64,000 nt of DNA from Anaerovorax odorimutans DSM 5092 (GTDB taxonomy: Bacteria > Bacillota > Clostridia > Peptostreptococcales > Anaerovoracaceae): contig NZ_AUFC01000014.1 of NCBI RefSeq assembly GCF_000426305.1, positions 1-64,000 on the forward strand, given 5' to 3'. Shown here in pieces: positions 42,953 through 52,489 of the stretch. Each line of letters starts with the position of its first letter. Within the stretch, counting starts at the first letter, position 1. The notes beneath the pieces were generated by a model, which saw only the letters and a list, made by a program, of their open reading frames with translations, was not told the DNA's origin and did not search any database. The position numbers and the translations under genes are program-made.

Positions 42953-44149
42953 TTACCATTCCCCTTGAACAACATCATATTTATGATTAGAAGAAAAATT
43001 TGAGTTATCAAAATAGTTGTATCCTGAATTTCCGAATGTAGTATCAACATTTACCCATCTTTCTCCATTAGAAATATATACTTGATTCCAAGCATGATCG
43101 CCCCAGCCTGTGCCATTGTATGCTAGACCTGTAACAAACCTGACTTTTAACCCTACAGCACGGCACATTGAAACATATAAGCATGAATAATCAAAACATA
43201 TTCCTTGCTTTTCAGCAAAAGTAACTATAGAACCTGAATTAACATGTGACGAATCTTTAACAATAATTTCAGCTTTAGCTTTATCATATTGAATATTTTT
43301 ACTAATCCATTCATAAAGCAGATAGGCTTTATCTTCATCGTTTTTCTTACTTCCCACAATTTCTTTTGCCATGTTGTCTATCTCGGAAGTAGATTGAACA
43401 GCTTCTTCAAGGGTAACACCATTAAAATATTTAATTACTGATAGTTTCCAATAATTAGTGCCGCTGTTATTTTCGTTATTAGCTGGTGTAAAATCTTCCA
43501 TAGCCTTTTTAAACGAATCATTAATGAGAACAGGTAAGTTTTTTGCCATATCTGAACTTAATACGGGATGTAAAATATTATTATTAATTGTTTGATATGC
43601 AGATGAATTATTTATATAATCATTTGCAGAAGGATTATTAACAAAATTAGTATAAAAATTCAATAGTAAAGAAAATATTAATACAATGCATGCAGATTTT
43701 GGAATTTGCCAAATGGCGCTAAGTATTCTTCTAATACTATCATTCATAGAGTTAAATATGGATGAAAGCTTGCCTGTTAAAGGGACGAGAGCATATTTGT
43801 ATAACGGTATAGTTATAATTTCCAAAATCCAAACAATTATAAAAAATATAATAAATAAAACTATTACGTATGCTACAACATCATTGTTATAACGCTGAAT
43901 CAAATTTTCTATAAAAGATATTTTAAAGAAAGGTTCTAATATATCTTTTTGTTTATCAGAAAAAATAATTATGGTAAATTTAAATGCCAAAATGATACCA
44001 ATAATTAATTTTATACTGTTTAATATTGACAGCAAAGAATTTTGTACCCTATTACTTGTAATAGGGTATAAAAGACTTGTTAATAAAGGCATTATAAAGA
44101 TACCAATAATTAAAATTGTTATTATATTAATATTAGTGAACCAATCCAT
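42953..44149 (-). CDS. Membrane protein with C-terminal transglutaminase-like domain
   Basis: 398 residues. Four membrane segments in the first ~165 residues (IIGIFIMPLLTSLLYPI, IIFFIIVWILEIITIPLYKY, ...), then an extracellular part ending in a transglutaminase-like cysteine-protease fold with the Cys-His-Asp triad in KQGICFDYSCLYVSMCRAVG, WGDHAWNQVYI and WVNVDTTFG. Such proteins may crosslink, cleave or modify surface proteins. Start ATG at 44149 has no strong upstream ribosome site in the sequence I can see. Transcribed divergently from the ECF sigma factor. Confidence 0.8.
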   Translation of the reverse strand: MDWFTNINIITILIIGIFIMPLLTSLLYPITSNRVQNSLLSILNSIKLIIGIILAFKFTIIIFSDKQKDILEPFFKISFIENLIQRYNNDVVAYVIVLFIIFFIIVWILEIITIPLYKYALVPLTGKLSSIFNSMNDSIRRILSAIWQIPKSACIVLIFSLLLNFYTNFVNNPSANDYINNSSAYQTINNNILHPVLSSDMAKNLPVLINDSFKKAMEDFTPANNENNSGTNYWKLSVIKYFNGVTLEEAVQSTSEIDNMAKEIVGSKKNDEDKAYLLYEWISKNIQYDKAKAEIIVKDSSHVNSGSIVTFAEKQGICFDYSCLYVSMCRAVGLKVRFVTGLAYNGTGWGDHAWNQVYISNGERWVNVDTTFGNSGYNYFDNSNFSSNHKYDVVQGEW

Positions 44150-44314
44150 AGATATTCTGCTTTCTATTTTATTTTTGTTTCTTGCATATAAGTTTATAGT
44201 TATTTTTTTACTAAATAATTATAACATAATAAGTTAAATAACAACTACCCTACAGATAATACCAATAATTTAGTATAATAAACTGATTTAAATATAATTA
44301 ATTTGTTAAAAATT

Positions 44315-44340
44315 TGTAACTTTCCATGTTTATATGCGTT
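44315..44340 (+). promoter_or_regulatory. ECF-type autoregulatory promoter
   Basis: TGTAAC (44315-44320), 16 bases, CGTT (44337-44340). This resembles the TGAAAC-N16-CGT class of Firmicute ECF promoters and is 58 bases before the sigma factor ATG. Confidence 0.5.
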
Positions 44341-44397
44341 ATATATATAGATGATCATCTGGAAACTTTAATAAGTTAAAGAAAGGGATACGTCCAC

Positions 44398-44919
44398 ATG
44401 AAGACGAAATTCAATAATATTTATGAGAACTATCAGCATGCTGTATATGGGTATTTTTTCTATATGACACATGATGAACAAACTGCGCAGGATTTATCAC
44501 AAGAAACATTCTTAAAGATATATTTGGGTCTGAATAAAATAAAAAACGATTCAAATCTAAAAGCATGGTGTATGACTATAGCGAGAAATACATTTCTATC
44601 TTATGCAAGAAAAAAGAAACCATATTTGCTTGGAGATGAAATAATTAAAGAAAATATGGCGGCATCAGGAAAATCTCCTGAAGATGTAATTTTGCAGTCA
44701 GAAAAACAAAAAGAAATACATAGACTTCTTTTAAAGCTGAAAGAATGTGAACGTACGGTTATAATACTTCGTGATTATGAAGGTTTATCCTATGAAGATA
44801 TTGGGGGGATTATGGAGCTTACGGAAACGGTTGTAAAGGTTAGGATATATCGTGCAAGAAATAAATTACGAAAATTATATGAAGCTGTATCAGAAAATAT
44901 AAAGGAGATAGATGCATGA
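44398..44919 (+). CDS. ECF-type RNA polymerase sigma factor
   Basis: 173 residues. Region 2 (about 5-75: IYENYQHAVYGYFFYMTHDE, QDLSQETFLKIYLGLNKIKN, LKAWCMTIARNTFLSYARK) and region 4 (about 110-165: LKECERTVIILRDYEGLSYE, DIGGIMELTETVVKVRIYRA, RNKLRKLYE) with a short linker. Shine-Dalgarno AGAAAGGGATACGTCCAC. Its last bases overlap the next gene (ATGA), which encodes the partner anti-sigma factor. Likely activates its own promoter at 44315. Confidence 0.93.
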   Translation: MKTKFNNIYENYQHAVYGYFFYMTHDEQTAQDLSQETFLKIYLGLNKIKNDSNLKAWCMTIARNTFLSYARKKKPYLLGDEIIKENMAASGKSPEDVILQSEKQKEIHRLLLKLKECERTVIILRDYEGLSYEDIGGIMELTETVVKVRIYRARNKLRKLYEAVSENIKEIDA

Positions 44920-45890
44920 AGTGTGAAATGCGAGAACGTGTTTTAGAATATTTAAAAGGCGGCAGTAATGATTCGGAAATAGAAAAACACTTAGAACATT
45001 GTGAACAGTGTCAGGCATTAATGGAGGGATACCTGACAAAAGAAGCTGAAATTAAGCTGCCGGAAGCAAAATGTATAAACGGAAATTTAAAAGAGCAGGT
45101 GGAGCACTATGATAAAGGGACAAAAAGAATTATTGTTTTTACGATAGTAGGTCTTATTATGGGATGGTTTAGTTATAAATATTATACGACAGATCTTTTG
45201 CCATTAAAGATAATTATAGGTATACCATACAAGATTAATGAAATGATTCATCAAACATTGCATCATCATAATTCAATTTATATGGCTAATGCAAACGTAG
45301 CTAGTATAACTAAAGTTTTGGATGAATTTTTTCCTCAGGCTTATTTTGTTTCCTTTATTGCAGAATTTGGGATAGCTTCTTTGATAGGGGGAGCAATATA
45401 CGGAAGTATTGGATTTTTTACAGGGGATAAGAGGATTTTTACTTTAACAAGATATCTTAAGTTTACAGCTGTATGGGTCTGTATTATATCGTTGGCATTT
45501 GCAGGAACTTTTATTGCAAATAAAATAGCTGTTGACAAAAACCAGACCTTTGAAGATTTAAGTGGATTTTACATAAACTATGAATCTGGCGGAACGGGAG
45601 TTTATAAGGATGATACTGGTGAAGGCGGTAAATTTTTTGATTCCCTTAAAAAGGCTTTTTACAAAGATGGAAAAATAGCTAAGGAAGAAAATGTAAAAAG
45701 AGATATGGATGATGAAGAAGTGATAGAATTTATATTCGGCTCATATGGACAAAGATATATGGCATCTTTTATTAATTTGAAAGAAAAATATCTTGTAACA
45801 GATGTTGGCAATATTTATAAAATGAGTGATGAATTCTGTCAATTGGTTCTTAAATATCAGGAAGAACAGGAGGAAGAAGAAAATGAATAA
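44916..45890 (+). CDS. Anti-sigma factor with zinc-finger (zf-HC2) N-terminus and membrane anchor
   Basis: 324 residues. N-terminal zinc-finger HC2 with EIEKHLEHCEQCQALMEGYL (H-x3-C-x2-C), then several membrane segments (IIVFTIVGLIMGWFSYKYY, FIAEFGIASLIGGAIYGSIG, WVCIISLAFAGTFIANKI) and an acidic C-terminus. Overlaps the sigma gene by 4 bases, so it is translationally coupled. It should hold the sigma factor inactive at the membrane until a signal arrives. Confidence 0.9.
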   Translation: MKCEMRERVLEYLKGGSNDSEIEKHLEHCEQCQALMEGYLTKEAEIKLPEAKCINGNLKEQVEHYDKGTKRIIVFTIVGLIMGWFSYKYYTTDLLPLKIIIGIPYKINEMIHQTLHHHNSIYMANANVASITKVLDEFFPQAYFVSFIAEFGIASLIGGAIYGSIGFFTGDKRIFTLTRYLKFTAVWVCIISLAFAGTFIANKIAVDKNQTFEDLSGFYINYESGGTGVYKDDTGEGGKFFDSLKKAFYKDGKIAKEENVKRDMDDEEVIEFIFGSYGQRYMASFINLKEKYLVTDVGNIYKMSDEFCQLVLKYQEEQEEEENE

Positions 45891-46563
45891 ATTTCAGATT
45901 AAAACAAGAAGAGATTGGATCATTGCTTTTATTTTTTCATTTTTAATAGTTTATTTAATAGTATCAAAATTTCAAGTTGATATTAATGAATATTTATTAA
46001 TGTTAACTCCTGATAAAATAAGTTTTTTTAGCCAGCCTGAAAGTCATGGAGTGTATATAGTTGTAGTAATTATAATGCTTATACTTTCAATTTGTACAAT
46101 GATATACAAGAAGGTAAATAAAAAATATATAGCTATGGTATTGATTGGAGGTATCCTTATAGCAGGTGCAGTTATAGCAAGCTATTATTATGAATGTTAT
46201 GCAATTTTAAAGATACCTTACCAATATGAGCCTGAATGGGTAAACATATCCAGTTACAATGAAAAGACTTCTTCTCATGTTAATTATACATTAGATGAAA
46301 ATACAAAAGAGCAGATTGTTGATAAGATTTTAGCATTAGAGCCTTTGCCAAAAGATGAAGAGAAAACAGTATCAGCTGAAGATAAAAAAGAAAAAGATGA
46401 AGTATCTATTAATATCTGGTATCCTAAAAGTCATGGACAGATTTATAATATATGGGTGCATGTAAATGATGATGTAATACGTATTACTAAAGGTCATTCT
46501 ACTAATGAAGATCCCATGTATAAAGACAATGGGCTTATAGAAATCATAGAAAAATTGAAATAA
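45883..46563 (+). CDS. Membrane protein, third gene of the sigma/anti-sigma operon
   Basis: 226 residues from ATG 45883 (GGAGGAAGAAGAAA upstream). An in-frame start at 45826 lies deep inside the anti-sigma gene. Three membrane segments (DWIIAFIFSFLIVYLIVSKF, GVYIVVVIIMLILSICTMIY, AMVLIGGILIAGAVIASYYY) followed by a soluble C-terminal domain. Family not recognised. It overlaps the anti-sigma gene, so it is probably part of the same signalling unit, perhaps a co-sensor. Confidence 0.7.
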   Translation: MNKFQIKTRRDWIIAFIFSFLIVYLIVSKFQVDINEYLLMLTPDKISFFSQPESHGVYIVVVIIMLILSICTMIYKKVNKKYIAMVLIGGILIAGAVIASYYYECYAILKIPYQYEPEWVNISSYNEKTSSHVNYTLDENTKEQIVDKILALEPLPKDEEKTVSAEDKKEKDEVSINIWYPKSHGQIYNIWVHVNDDVIRITKGHSTNEDPMYKDNGLIEIIEKLK

Positions 46564-46587
46564 CTGAGGATTCTCAGTTATTTTTTT
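46561..46587 (+). terminator. Terminator of the sigma factor operon
   Basis: TAACTGAG-GATT-CTCAGTTA then seven T. The TAA is the gene's stop codon. Confidence 0.9.
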
Positions 46588-47027
46588 GTGTGGAGAAAAC
46601 CACTTTTTAGATGGGAGGATAGCTTTATGGTGGAAATTAAAAGAGATATTATTTAATTTTAATAAACCTATTAATAATTAATATAGTGTTTATATTTTTT
46701 ACGCAACTACAATACTGAAATAATATAAATCAAATAAGTTTGAAGTTTGATACAAAATTACATGTTTTTTCGAGTTTATATAATAATAATTGACAAAAAA
46801 TTACTATAGGGTATGATAATATGTATATACAAAACGATTGTTTATTTAATTAAATAACTGTAAGATAGTATGCTATGTAAAAAAGGGAAAAGATTTTTAA
46901 TTTTTATAGTTTATAGGAGGGAATGTTTAAGAAGTATTAATGTAAATACATAAAATTATCTTAAGTTAAGAGCTTGACAGCATGTGTTACTTTTGAGAAA
47001 TTAACAAAAGAAAGGATGGTAATATAG
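46588..47027. other. Intergenic region before the GGDEF-HD-GYP gene
   Basis: Carries GGGAGGATAGCTTT followed by a 9-codon frame (46627-46656, MVEIKRDII), which may be a short leader peptide or chance, and a possible promoter TTGACA (46790-46795) with GATAAT (46815-46820, 19-base spacer). No riboswitch was recognised. Confidence 0.4.
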
Positions 47028-49592
47028 ATGAGAAAGTTTTTTAATCAATTTATCCGCCAATTTCCTTATTCGTTTTCTTGTAACAAGTTTGTTTATGATC
47101 AGAAGGGTAGAGCTGTTGATAGTATTTTTCTTGAATTAAATCCCATTTTTGAATCAACATTTAAAATAGAGGGTGAAAAACTGCGAGATAAAAGTGCGGA
47201 GGAATTTTTTACATATTTTAATTTTAATCGTACGGAATTATACAAAGATTTAATAGAATTAAAAAGTGCAGAATTAAAGGAAGTTTATTATGCCAGTAAA
47301 AATAGTTGGTTTAATATCAATGCTTTTATGCTAGATGAAGATATATTTGCAGTGATATTTTGTGATGTTACTCAAGAAAAATCAAATTTAAATAAATTAA
47401 TAAATCAAAAAAAGGAAATAGAAGAAGTAAGAAATAATCTGGATTTTGTATTTAACAGTACTCAAGATGCCATGTTTATGGCTGAATATAAAAATGATAA
47501 TTTTTACTATATATGCTTAAATACAGCACACGAGAAAATTATGAAATTTAGAAATTGTGATATTATAGGGAAAACGCCTATTGAAGTATGGGGTGAGAGC
47601 ACAGGGAAAAAGCTTACTGAATTTTATATGAAGCCAATTAAGGAAAACAAAAATGTTATTTCCGAAGAAATATTGGATATACAAGGAAATATATATAAGT
47701 TTCTAACAAGTTTATCATTAGTAAAAGAATCATATCATCAGTATATAATTGTTTCCAGAAAAGATATTACTAAATATAAGGAGCTGGAAGAAAATCATCT
47801 TATTCTTATGCAGAGATTGCAATCCATGTTTAGTGATCATGTCGCAAACATGTTAATTATTGATCCTATAACCGGAAAAATTTTGGATGCCAATCCATCT
47901 TCATGCAGTTTTTATGGATTTAGTAAATCTGAACTCTTGCGTATGAACATACAAGAGATAAACATGCTGCCGGTTGAGGAAACAGCAAGACAAAGAAAAT
48001 TTGCATTAGAGCGTAAAAAAGAACATTTTATTTTTCCACATCGGTTAAATAGCGGAGAAATTAGGCTTGTGGAGGTATATTCCTGTCCAATAGGAAGTCA
48101 AGAAAATCTACAGCTTTTTTCTATTATTTTTGATGTTACAGATCGAGAGACATACAGAAAAAATTTGTATCGTGAAAAAGAATTATTGAATACTACTTTA
48201 AAGTCTATCGGTGATGGAGTTGTTACAACTGATATAGATGGTAAAATTACATCTTTAAATAATGCGGCAGAAATGATTGTAGGATGGAAAAATGAAGAAT
48301 CTGTTGGTAAAAATTTTGAAGATGTTTTTATTCTTAAAAATGAAGAAACAGGAGAATCAGTAGAAAATCCTATAAAAAAAGTACTTAGAACTGGTAAAAT
48401 AATAGGTCTTGCAAATCATACCATGCTAATCAATAAAAATGGTGAAAAAATTACAATTGCAGACAGCGCAGCTCCAATAAAAAACGAAGATGGACAGACA
48501 TTTGGAGTTGTTATGGTTTTTCGTGATGTAAGATTAGAAAAAGCTCATCAAAATGAAATACTTTATCTTAGTTATCATGATGCTCTTACAAGTCTTTATA
48601 ATAGACGTTTTATCGAAGTAGAAATTCAAAGATTGGATATTGATAAGAATGTTCCTATTTCTGTTGTTATGGGGGATGTAAATGGGTTAAAGATTACAAA
48701 TGATGTTTTTGGACATGAAGTTGGAGATGAACTATTAAATAAAGTAGCGCAGGTATTTAAAGAAATTTGTGAAAAGGATGACATTGTTGCTAGATGGGGT
48801 GGGGATGAGTTCTTATTACTTTTGCCAAACTCGACTATTGAATATGCAGAAAGGGTTATTGTAAATTTAAAAGAAAAATTTTCTAAGAAAAAAGCCGGGG
48901 CATTAAAGTTGAGTGTTTCGTTAGGGTGCGCAGAAAGAATTGAAGGTCAAAATTTGAATGATGTTATCAGGCAAGCAGAAGAATGGATGTATCATCAAAA
49001 ACTTTTAGAAGGAAAAAGTTACAGAAATACAATTATTAATACATTGCTTGCAACCCTTTATGAAAAAAGTATGGAAACGGAAGAACATGTGAAAAGGCTT
49101 TCTAAATATTGCAAAGCCATTGGAAAGAAGTTAAATCTTTCGGATAAAGAAATGAATGAATTATCACTTTTATCAGTTTTACATGATATAGGGAAAGTGG
49201 GAGTTCATCAAAGTATTTTAAAAAAACCTGGTACTCTTACTGAAGAAGAATGGGTTGAGATGAAAAAACATCCTGAAATTGGTTATCGTATAACTCAGAA
49301 TACACCTGAGCTTTCCTTTGTCTCTGAATATATTTTATCTCATCATGAACGATGGGACGGAAAAGGCTATCCAAAAGGTTTAAAAGGTGAGGAAATTCCG
49401 TTATGCTGCCGCATTATCGCAGTTGCAGATGCTTTTGATGCAATGACAAATGATAGAGTATATAGAAAAGCTCTTGATGAAAAAGAAGCAATAGAACAAC
49501 TTATAAGTAATGCTGGCACTCAATTTTCACCAGAAATTGTGGATATATTTGTAAAAATTTTGCAAAGAAAATTGGATAACAATTTAGATTAA
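47028..49592 (+). CDS. PAS-GGDEF-HD-GYP protein, putative c-di-GMP turnover enzyme
   Basis: 854 residues, cytoplasmic, no membrane segment. At least four PAS-like regions (about 130-255, 260-380, 385-515 and an N-terminal one; e.g. LLNTTLKSIGDGVVTTDIDG, NAAEMIVGWKN). GGDEF domain follows with the intact signature at 591-595 (RWGGDEFLLLLP). The site that would hold the RxxD inhibitory motif reads EKDD, so product inhibition is unlikely. HD-GYP domain: HD 719-720 (VLHDIGKVGV), GYP 780-782 (HHERWDGKGYP), DAFDAMTNDRVYRK. It could both make and degrade c-di-GMP, depending on signals at the PAS domains. RBS AGAAAGGATGG. Confidence 0.93.
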   Translation: MRKFFNQFIRQFPYSFSCNKFVYDQKGRAVDSIFLELNPIFESTFKIEGEKLRDKSAEEFFTYFNFNRTELYKDLIELKSAELKEVYYASKNSWFNINAFMLDEDIFAVIFCDVTQEKSNLNKLINQKKEIEEVRNNLDFVFNSTQDAMFMAEYKNDNFYYICLNTAHEKIMKFRNCDIIGKTPIEVWGESTGKKLTEFYMKPIKENKNVISEEILDIQGNIYKFLTSLSLVKESYHQYIIVSRKDITKYKELEENHLILMQRLQSMFSDHVANMLIIDPITGKILDANPSSCSFYGFSKSELLRMNIQEINMLPVEETARQRKFALERKKEHFIFPHRLNSGEIRLVEVYSCPIGSQENLQLFSIIFDVTDRETYRKNLYREKELLNTTLKSIGDGVVTTDIDGKITSLNNAAEMIVGWKNEESVGKNFEDVFILKNEETGESVENPIKKVLRTGKIIGLANHTMLINKNGEKITIADSAAPIKNEDGQTFGVVMVFRDVRLEKAHQNEILYLSYHDALTSLYNRRFIEVEIQRLDIDKNVPISVVMGDVNGLKITNDVFGHEVGDELLNKVAQVFKEICEKDDIVARWGGDEFLLLLPNSTIEYAERVIVNLKEKFSKKKAGALKLSVSLGCAERIEGQNLNDVIRQAEEWMYHQKLLEGKSYRNTIINTLLATLYEKSMETEEHVKRLSKYCKAIGKKLNLSDKEMNELSLLSVLHDIGKVGVHQSILKKPGTLTEEEWVEMKKHPEIGYRITQNTPELSFVSEYILSHHERWDGKGYPKGLKGEEIPLCCRIIAVADAFDAMTNDRVYRKALDEKEAIEQLISNAGTQFSPEIVDIFVKILQRKLDNNLD

Positions 49593-49828
49593 AAAGATAC
49601 AAGGGATGCCATAGTCTTATGAGTATTAATTTTTATCTTTATATCTTTGTAATATGCTATTAAAACAGGCTATGAATTATCTATGTGAAATACTTTTTTG
49701 AAATAGGTATTGTTGGGTAAAGTGTTGAGATCTGATCCTTATTTGGCATAGAAATTTAAAATAGCTTGTTGTACAATATACATACATTGATTGGAATAAT
49801 TTTGCGCAAAGAAATGAGGGTGGATTCT

Positions 49829-51094
49829 TTGGAAATAGTTATAGAAGAATTAGTACAGGTGCTTGTTAATAGGACTATTCAAATAATTCGAGAGGATGAA
49901 AAAAAACAATATATAGAAGGTGGTCAATTTAATCTATTGTCTATATTGAATGTAGAGAGAAATGAAGTATCAACACATTCAGCATTTATTTTTGAACTTA
50001 TAAATCCAGAAGGTTTGCATTGCCAAAAAGATGCTTATTTAAGGTTATTTGTTGAGAAAGTTTTAGGTATTAATGACTTTGATTATTCAACAGCATCAGT
50101 ATATAGAGAAAAATTTGCAGGGATATATGGCAGAATAGATATTCTTATAACAAGTAGTAATTACAAAATAGTTATTGAAGTAAAAATTGGTGCTGGAGAC
50201 CAGTATCGTCAGATAGAAAGATATCATCAGTATTTAGAAAAAACTAAGAGAAAAATACAAAATCAAAAGATATATTATTTAACGCTTAATGGCTCAGAGC
50301 CTAGTGAAAAATCGTATGGAGAGTTAGCTGAGAATGATAAAAAACAGATTAAGATGATTTCTTTTAAAAATGACATATACAAATGGCTAGTGAATTGCAT
50401 TCAGCACAAACAAATAAACAGGGTAAATAGTGCTATTTTTCAATATGCAGACTTGATTAAGAAAATAACAAATAGCTTTGACAAGGAGATGAATGAAAAA
50501 GTGAAGAATATTGTATTAGAAAGCATTGATAATTATAAAGCTGCATTAAGTATTTCTTTTGCGGTAAAGGAGGCTAGACAATTTATACTTGATAAGTTCA
50601 TATCAAAGCTGAAAAATAGGTTAGAAGGTTTTACTATTATTAAGAAACTTGTAGAAGATGAAAATTTTGAAAAATATTATGATCTTCCTAAAAATAGGTA
50701 TGCGCATTTAACGTATTTACTAAGAGAGACTAAATACGATGATATTAATATATATTTACGCATTGAACTTGAGTGGAAATTGTATTTTTCATTATGGATA
50801 GCAAAGGTTGACAAAGATGGGAACATAGACTGGGAGTCTCGAATCACAAAGGAAAAGTATAATAATATAATGGATGAATATTTAACAGATTTAGATGAGG
50901 TGTTTAAAGAAAGTAAGCAAAAGTATTGTTTGGGTTGGCAATATTTGTATAGTAAAAGCCAAAATTGGTATGATTTCTATGAAGAAGAATCTGAGTACAA
51001 TGTAGAGTATTTATTAGATGATAAATTACTAGATGATGAAATTGAAAATATTTATATGGAATTACATGAAGTGATTGTAACCTTGCTGAAATAA
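49829..51094 (+). CDS. PD-(D/E)XK nuclease-superfamily protein (PDDEXK_4-like), function unknown
   Basis: 421 residues from a TTG at 49829, which has GAGGGTGG at the right distance. ATGs at 49766 and 49814 in the same frame lack a convincing site. A nuclease core is visible: NVERNEVSTHSAFIFELINP, GRIDILITSSNYKIVIEVKI (D..E-x-K) and GAGDQYRQIERYHQYL, the usual D-(E/Q)xK pattern of the family. The C-terminal half (about 230-420) has no domain I know. Such proteins often sit alone or in defence islands, but no partner gene is adjacent here. Confidence 0.75.
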   Translation: MEIVIEELVQVLVNRTIQIIREDEKKQYIEGGQFNLLSILNVERNEVSTHSAFIFELINPEGLHCQKDAYLRLFVEKVLGINDFDYSTASVYREKFAGIYGRIDILITSSNYKIVIEVKIGAGDQYRQIERYHQYLEKTKRKIQNQKIYYLTLNGSEPSEKSYGELAENDKKQIKMISFKNDIYKWLVNCIQHKQINRVNSAIFQYADLIKKITNSFDKEMNEKVKNIVLESIDNYKAALSISFAVKEARQFILDKFISKLKNRLEGFTIIKKLVEDENFEKYYDLPKNRYAHLTYLLRETKYDDINIYLRIELEWKLYFSLWIAKVDKDGNIDWESRITKEKYNNIMDEYLTDLDEVFKESKQKYCLGWQYLYSKSQNWYDFYEEESEYNVEYLLDDKLLDDEIENIYMELHEVIVTLLK

Positions 51095-51164
51095 GTTCTA
51101 GCAGAAAGAAATGACTATTTAATTATTATTAATATATCAACCATGATTTACCTTTATTTTTTTA

Positions 51165-51193
51165 TTGATAAAAGAACCTACGTTCTGTATAAT
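51165..51193 (+). promoter_or_regulatory. SOS promoter with LexA box
   Basis: TTGATA (51165-51170), 17-base spacer, TATAAT (51188-51193). GAAC-CTAC-GTTC (51174-51185), a perfect Firmicute LexA half-site pair, lies in the spacer, so LexA would block RNA polymerase. Confidence 0.85.
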
Positions 51194-51235
51194 AAATAAA
51201 GAATGTAAGTTTAAAAGGCAGGTGTAATTATAATT

Positions 51236-52489
51236 ATGATAGTTATGCATATTGATGCAAACAGTGCATATTTAAGTTGGACAGCAGTTTCGCTTCTTGA
51301 AAAAGGATATCCTATAGATATAAGGAATATCCCTTCTGCTATTGCAGGGAATCCTGATAATAGGCACGGAATAATATTGACTAAATCTATACCTGCCAAA
51401 AAATATGGAATAAAAACAGGTGAAAGTTTACTTGAAGCAAGGAAAAAGTGCCCGGAGCTATTGGTATTTCCTCCAGATTACGATTTATATCTCATGTGCA
51501 GTAATGCTATGTTTAAAATATTATTTGAATATAGCCCACTTATACAAAGATATAGTATTGATGAATGTTTTATGGACTATACAACTAGCCAAGAAAAATT
51601 TGGTGATCCTGTTCAGACAGCATATTCAATAAAAAACAGAATAAAAGGGGAATTAGGTTTTACAGTAAATATAGGTGTATCTTGCAATAAACTTTTGGCA
51701 AAGATGGGTTCTGAATTAAAAAAACCCGATATGGTTCATACTTTATTTAAAGATGAGATAAATGAAAAAATGTGGAAATTACCTATAGAAGAGCTTTTTA
51801 TGGTAGGAAGAGCTACAGCAAAAAAATTAAGAAAAATTAATATTAATACTATAGGAGACTTGGCTAATGCTGACAGATTGCATATAAAGGCTTTACTTAA
51901 ATCACATGGGGAATTGATTTGGGATTATGCAAACGGCATAGATTATTCACCTGTAGTAAAAAGTGATGATGTAATGCAAAAGGGCGTTGGAAACAGTATT
52001 ACAACAGCATATGATATTGCAGAAAGTAAGGAAGCATACATGGTTCTTCTTTCATTGTGTGAACGTACAGCTACTAGATTAAGAAAGATAAATCAGAAAG
52101 CATCTCTTGTGAGAATACAATTAAAAACAAATACGTTCATAAGATACAGTCATCAAATTCAATTGCAGGAATTTATAGACTCAGCTTCAGATATATATCG
52201 TTATTCATGCTTACTTTTTGATAAATGTTGGAAAGGTGAAAAATTAAGGCAGCTTGGCGTATCAGTATCAAAATTTGGTAAGAATGAAAACCATCAGATT
52301 TCAATGTTTGATGATTTATCGGAAGAAACAGAACGTAATAGTAAATTGGAGTATGTCATAGACGACATAAGAAATAAATTTGGAGAAGGAGCATTAATAA
52401 GGGGTACTTTTGCAAACAGTAAAGTCAAGCCTATACAAGGAGGAGTAAATGACGGAAATTATATAATGATGGGAGGGCATGAATCGTGA
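51236..52489 (+). CDS. Y-family DNA polymerase (DinB/UmuC-like), damage-inducible
   Basis: 417 residues. Translesion polymerase motifs: MIVMHIDANSAYLSWTAVSL (first Asp), LTKSIPAKKYGIKTGESLLE, RYSIDECFMDYT (catalytic SIDE), NIGVSCNKLLAKMGSELKKP, and GRATAKKLRKININTIGDLA (HhH). C-terminal little-finger domain to about 380. The ISMFD motif near residue 360 (QISMFDDL) resembles a beta-clamp-binding peptide. Start ATG 51236 is used; 51245 is an alternative. Transcribed from the LexA-controlled promoter at 51165. Confidence 0.93.
   Translation: MIVMHIDANSAYLSWTAVSLLEKGYPIDIRNIPSAIAGNPDNRHGIILTKSIPAKKYGIKTGESLLEARKKCPELLVFPPDYDLYLMCSNAMFKILFEYSPLIQRYSIDECFMDYTTSQEKFGDPVQTAYSIKNRIKGELGFTVNIGVSCNKLLAKMGSELKKPDMVHTLFKDEINEKMWKLPIEELFMVGRATAKKLRKININTIGDLANADRLHIKALLKSHGELIWDYANGIDYSPVVKSDDVMQKGVGNSITTAYDIAESKEAYMVLLSLCERTATRLRKINQKASLVRIQLKTNTFIRYSHQIQLQEFIDSASDIYRYSCLLFDKCWKGEKLRQLGVSVSKFGKNENHQISMFDDLSEETERNSKLEYVIDDIRNKFGEGALIRGTFANSKVKPIQGGVNDGNYIMMGGHES

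Noticed and set aside
46627-46656. 9-codon leader peptide gene
   Set aside because: A ribosome site precedes it, but the peptide is too short and has no attenuation structure nearby to support a function.
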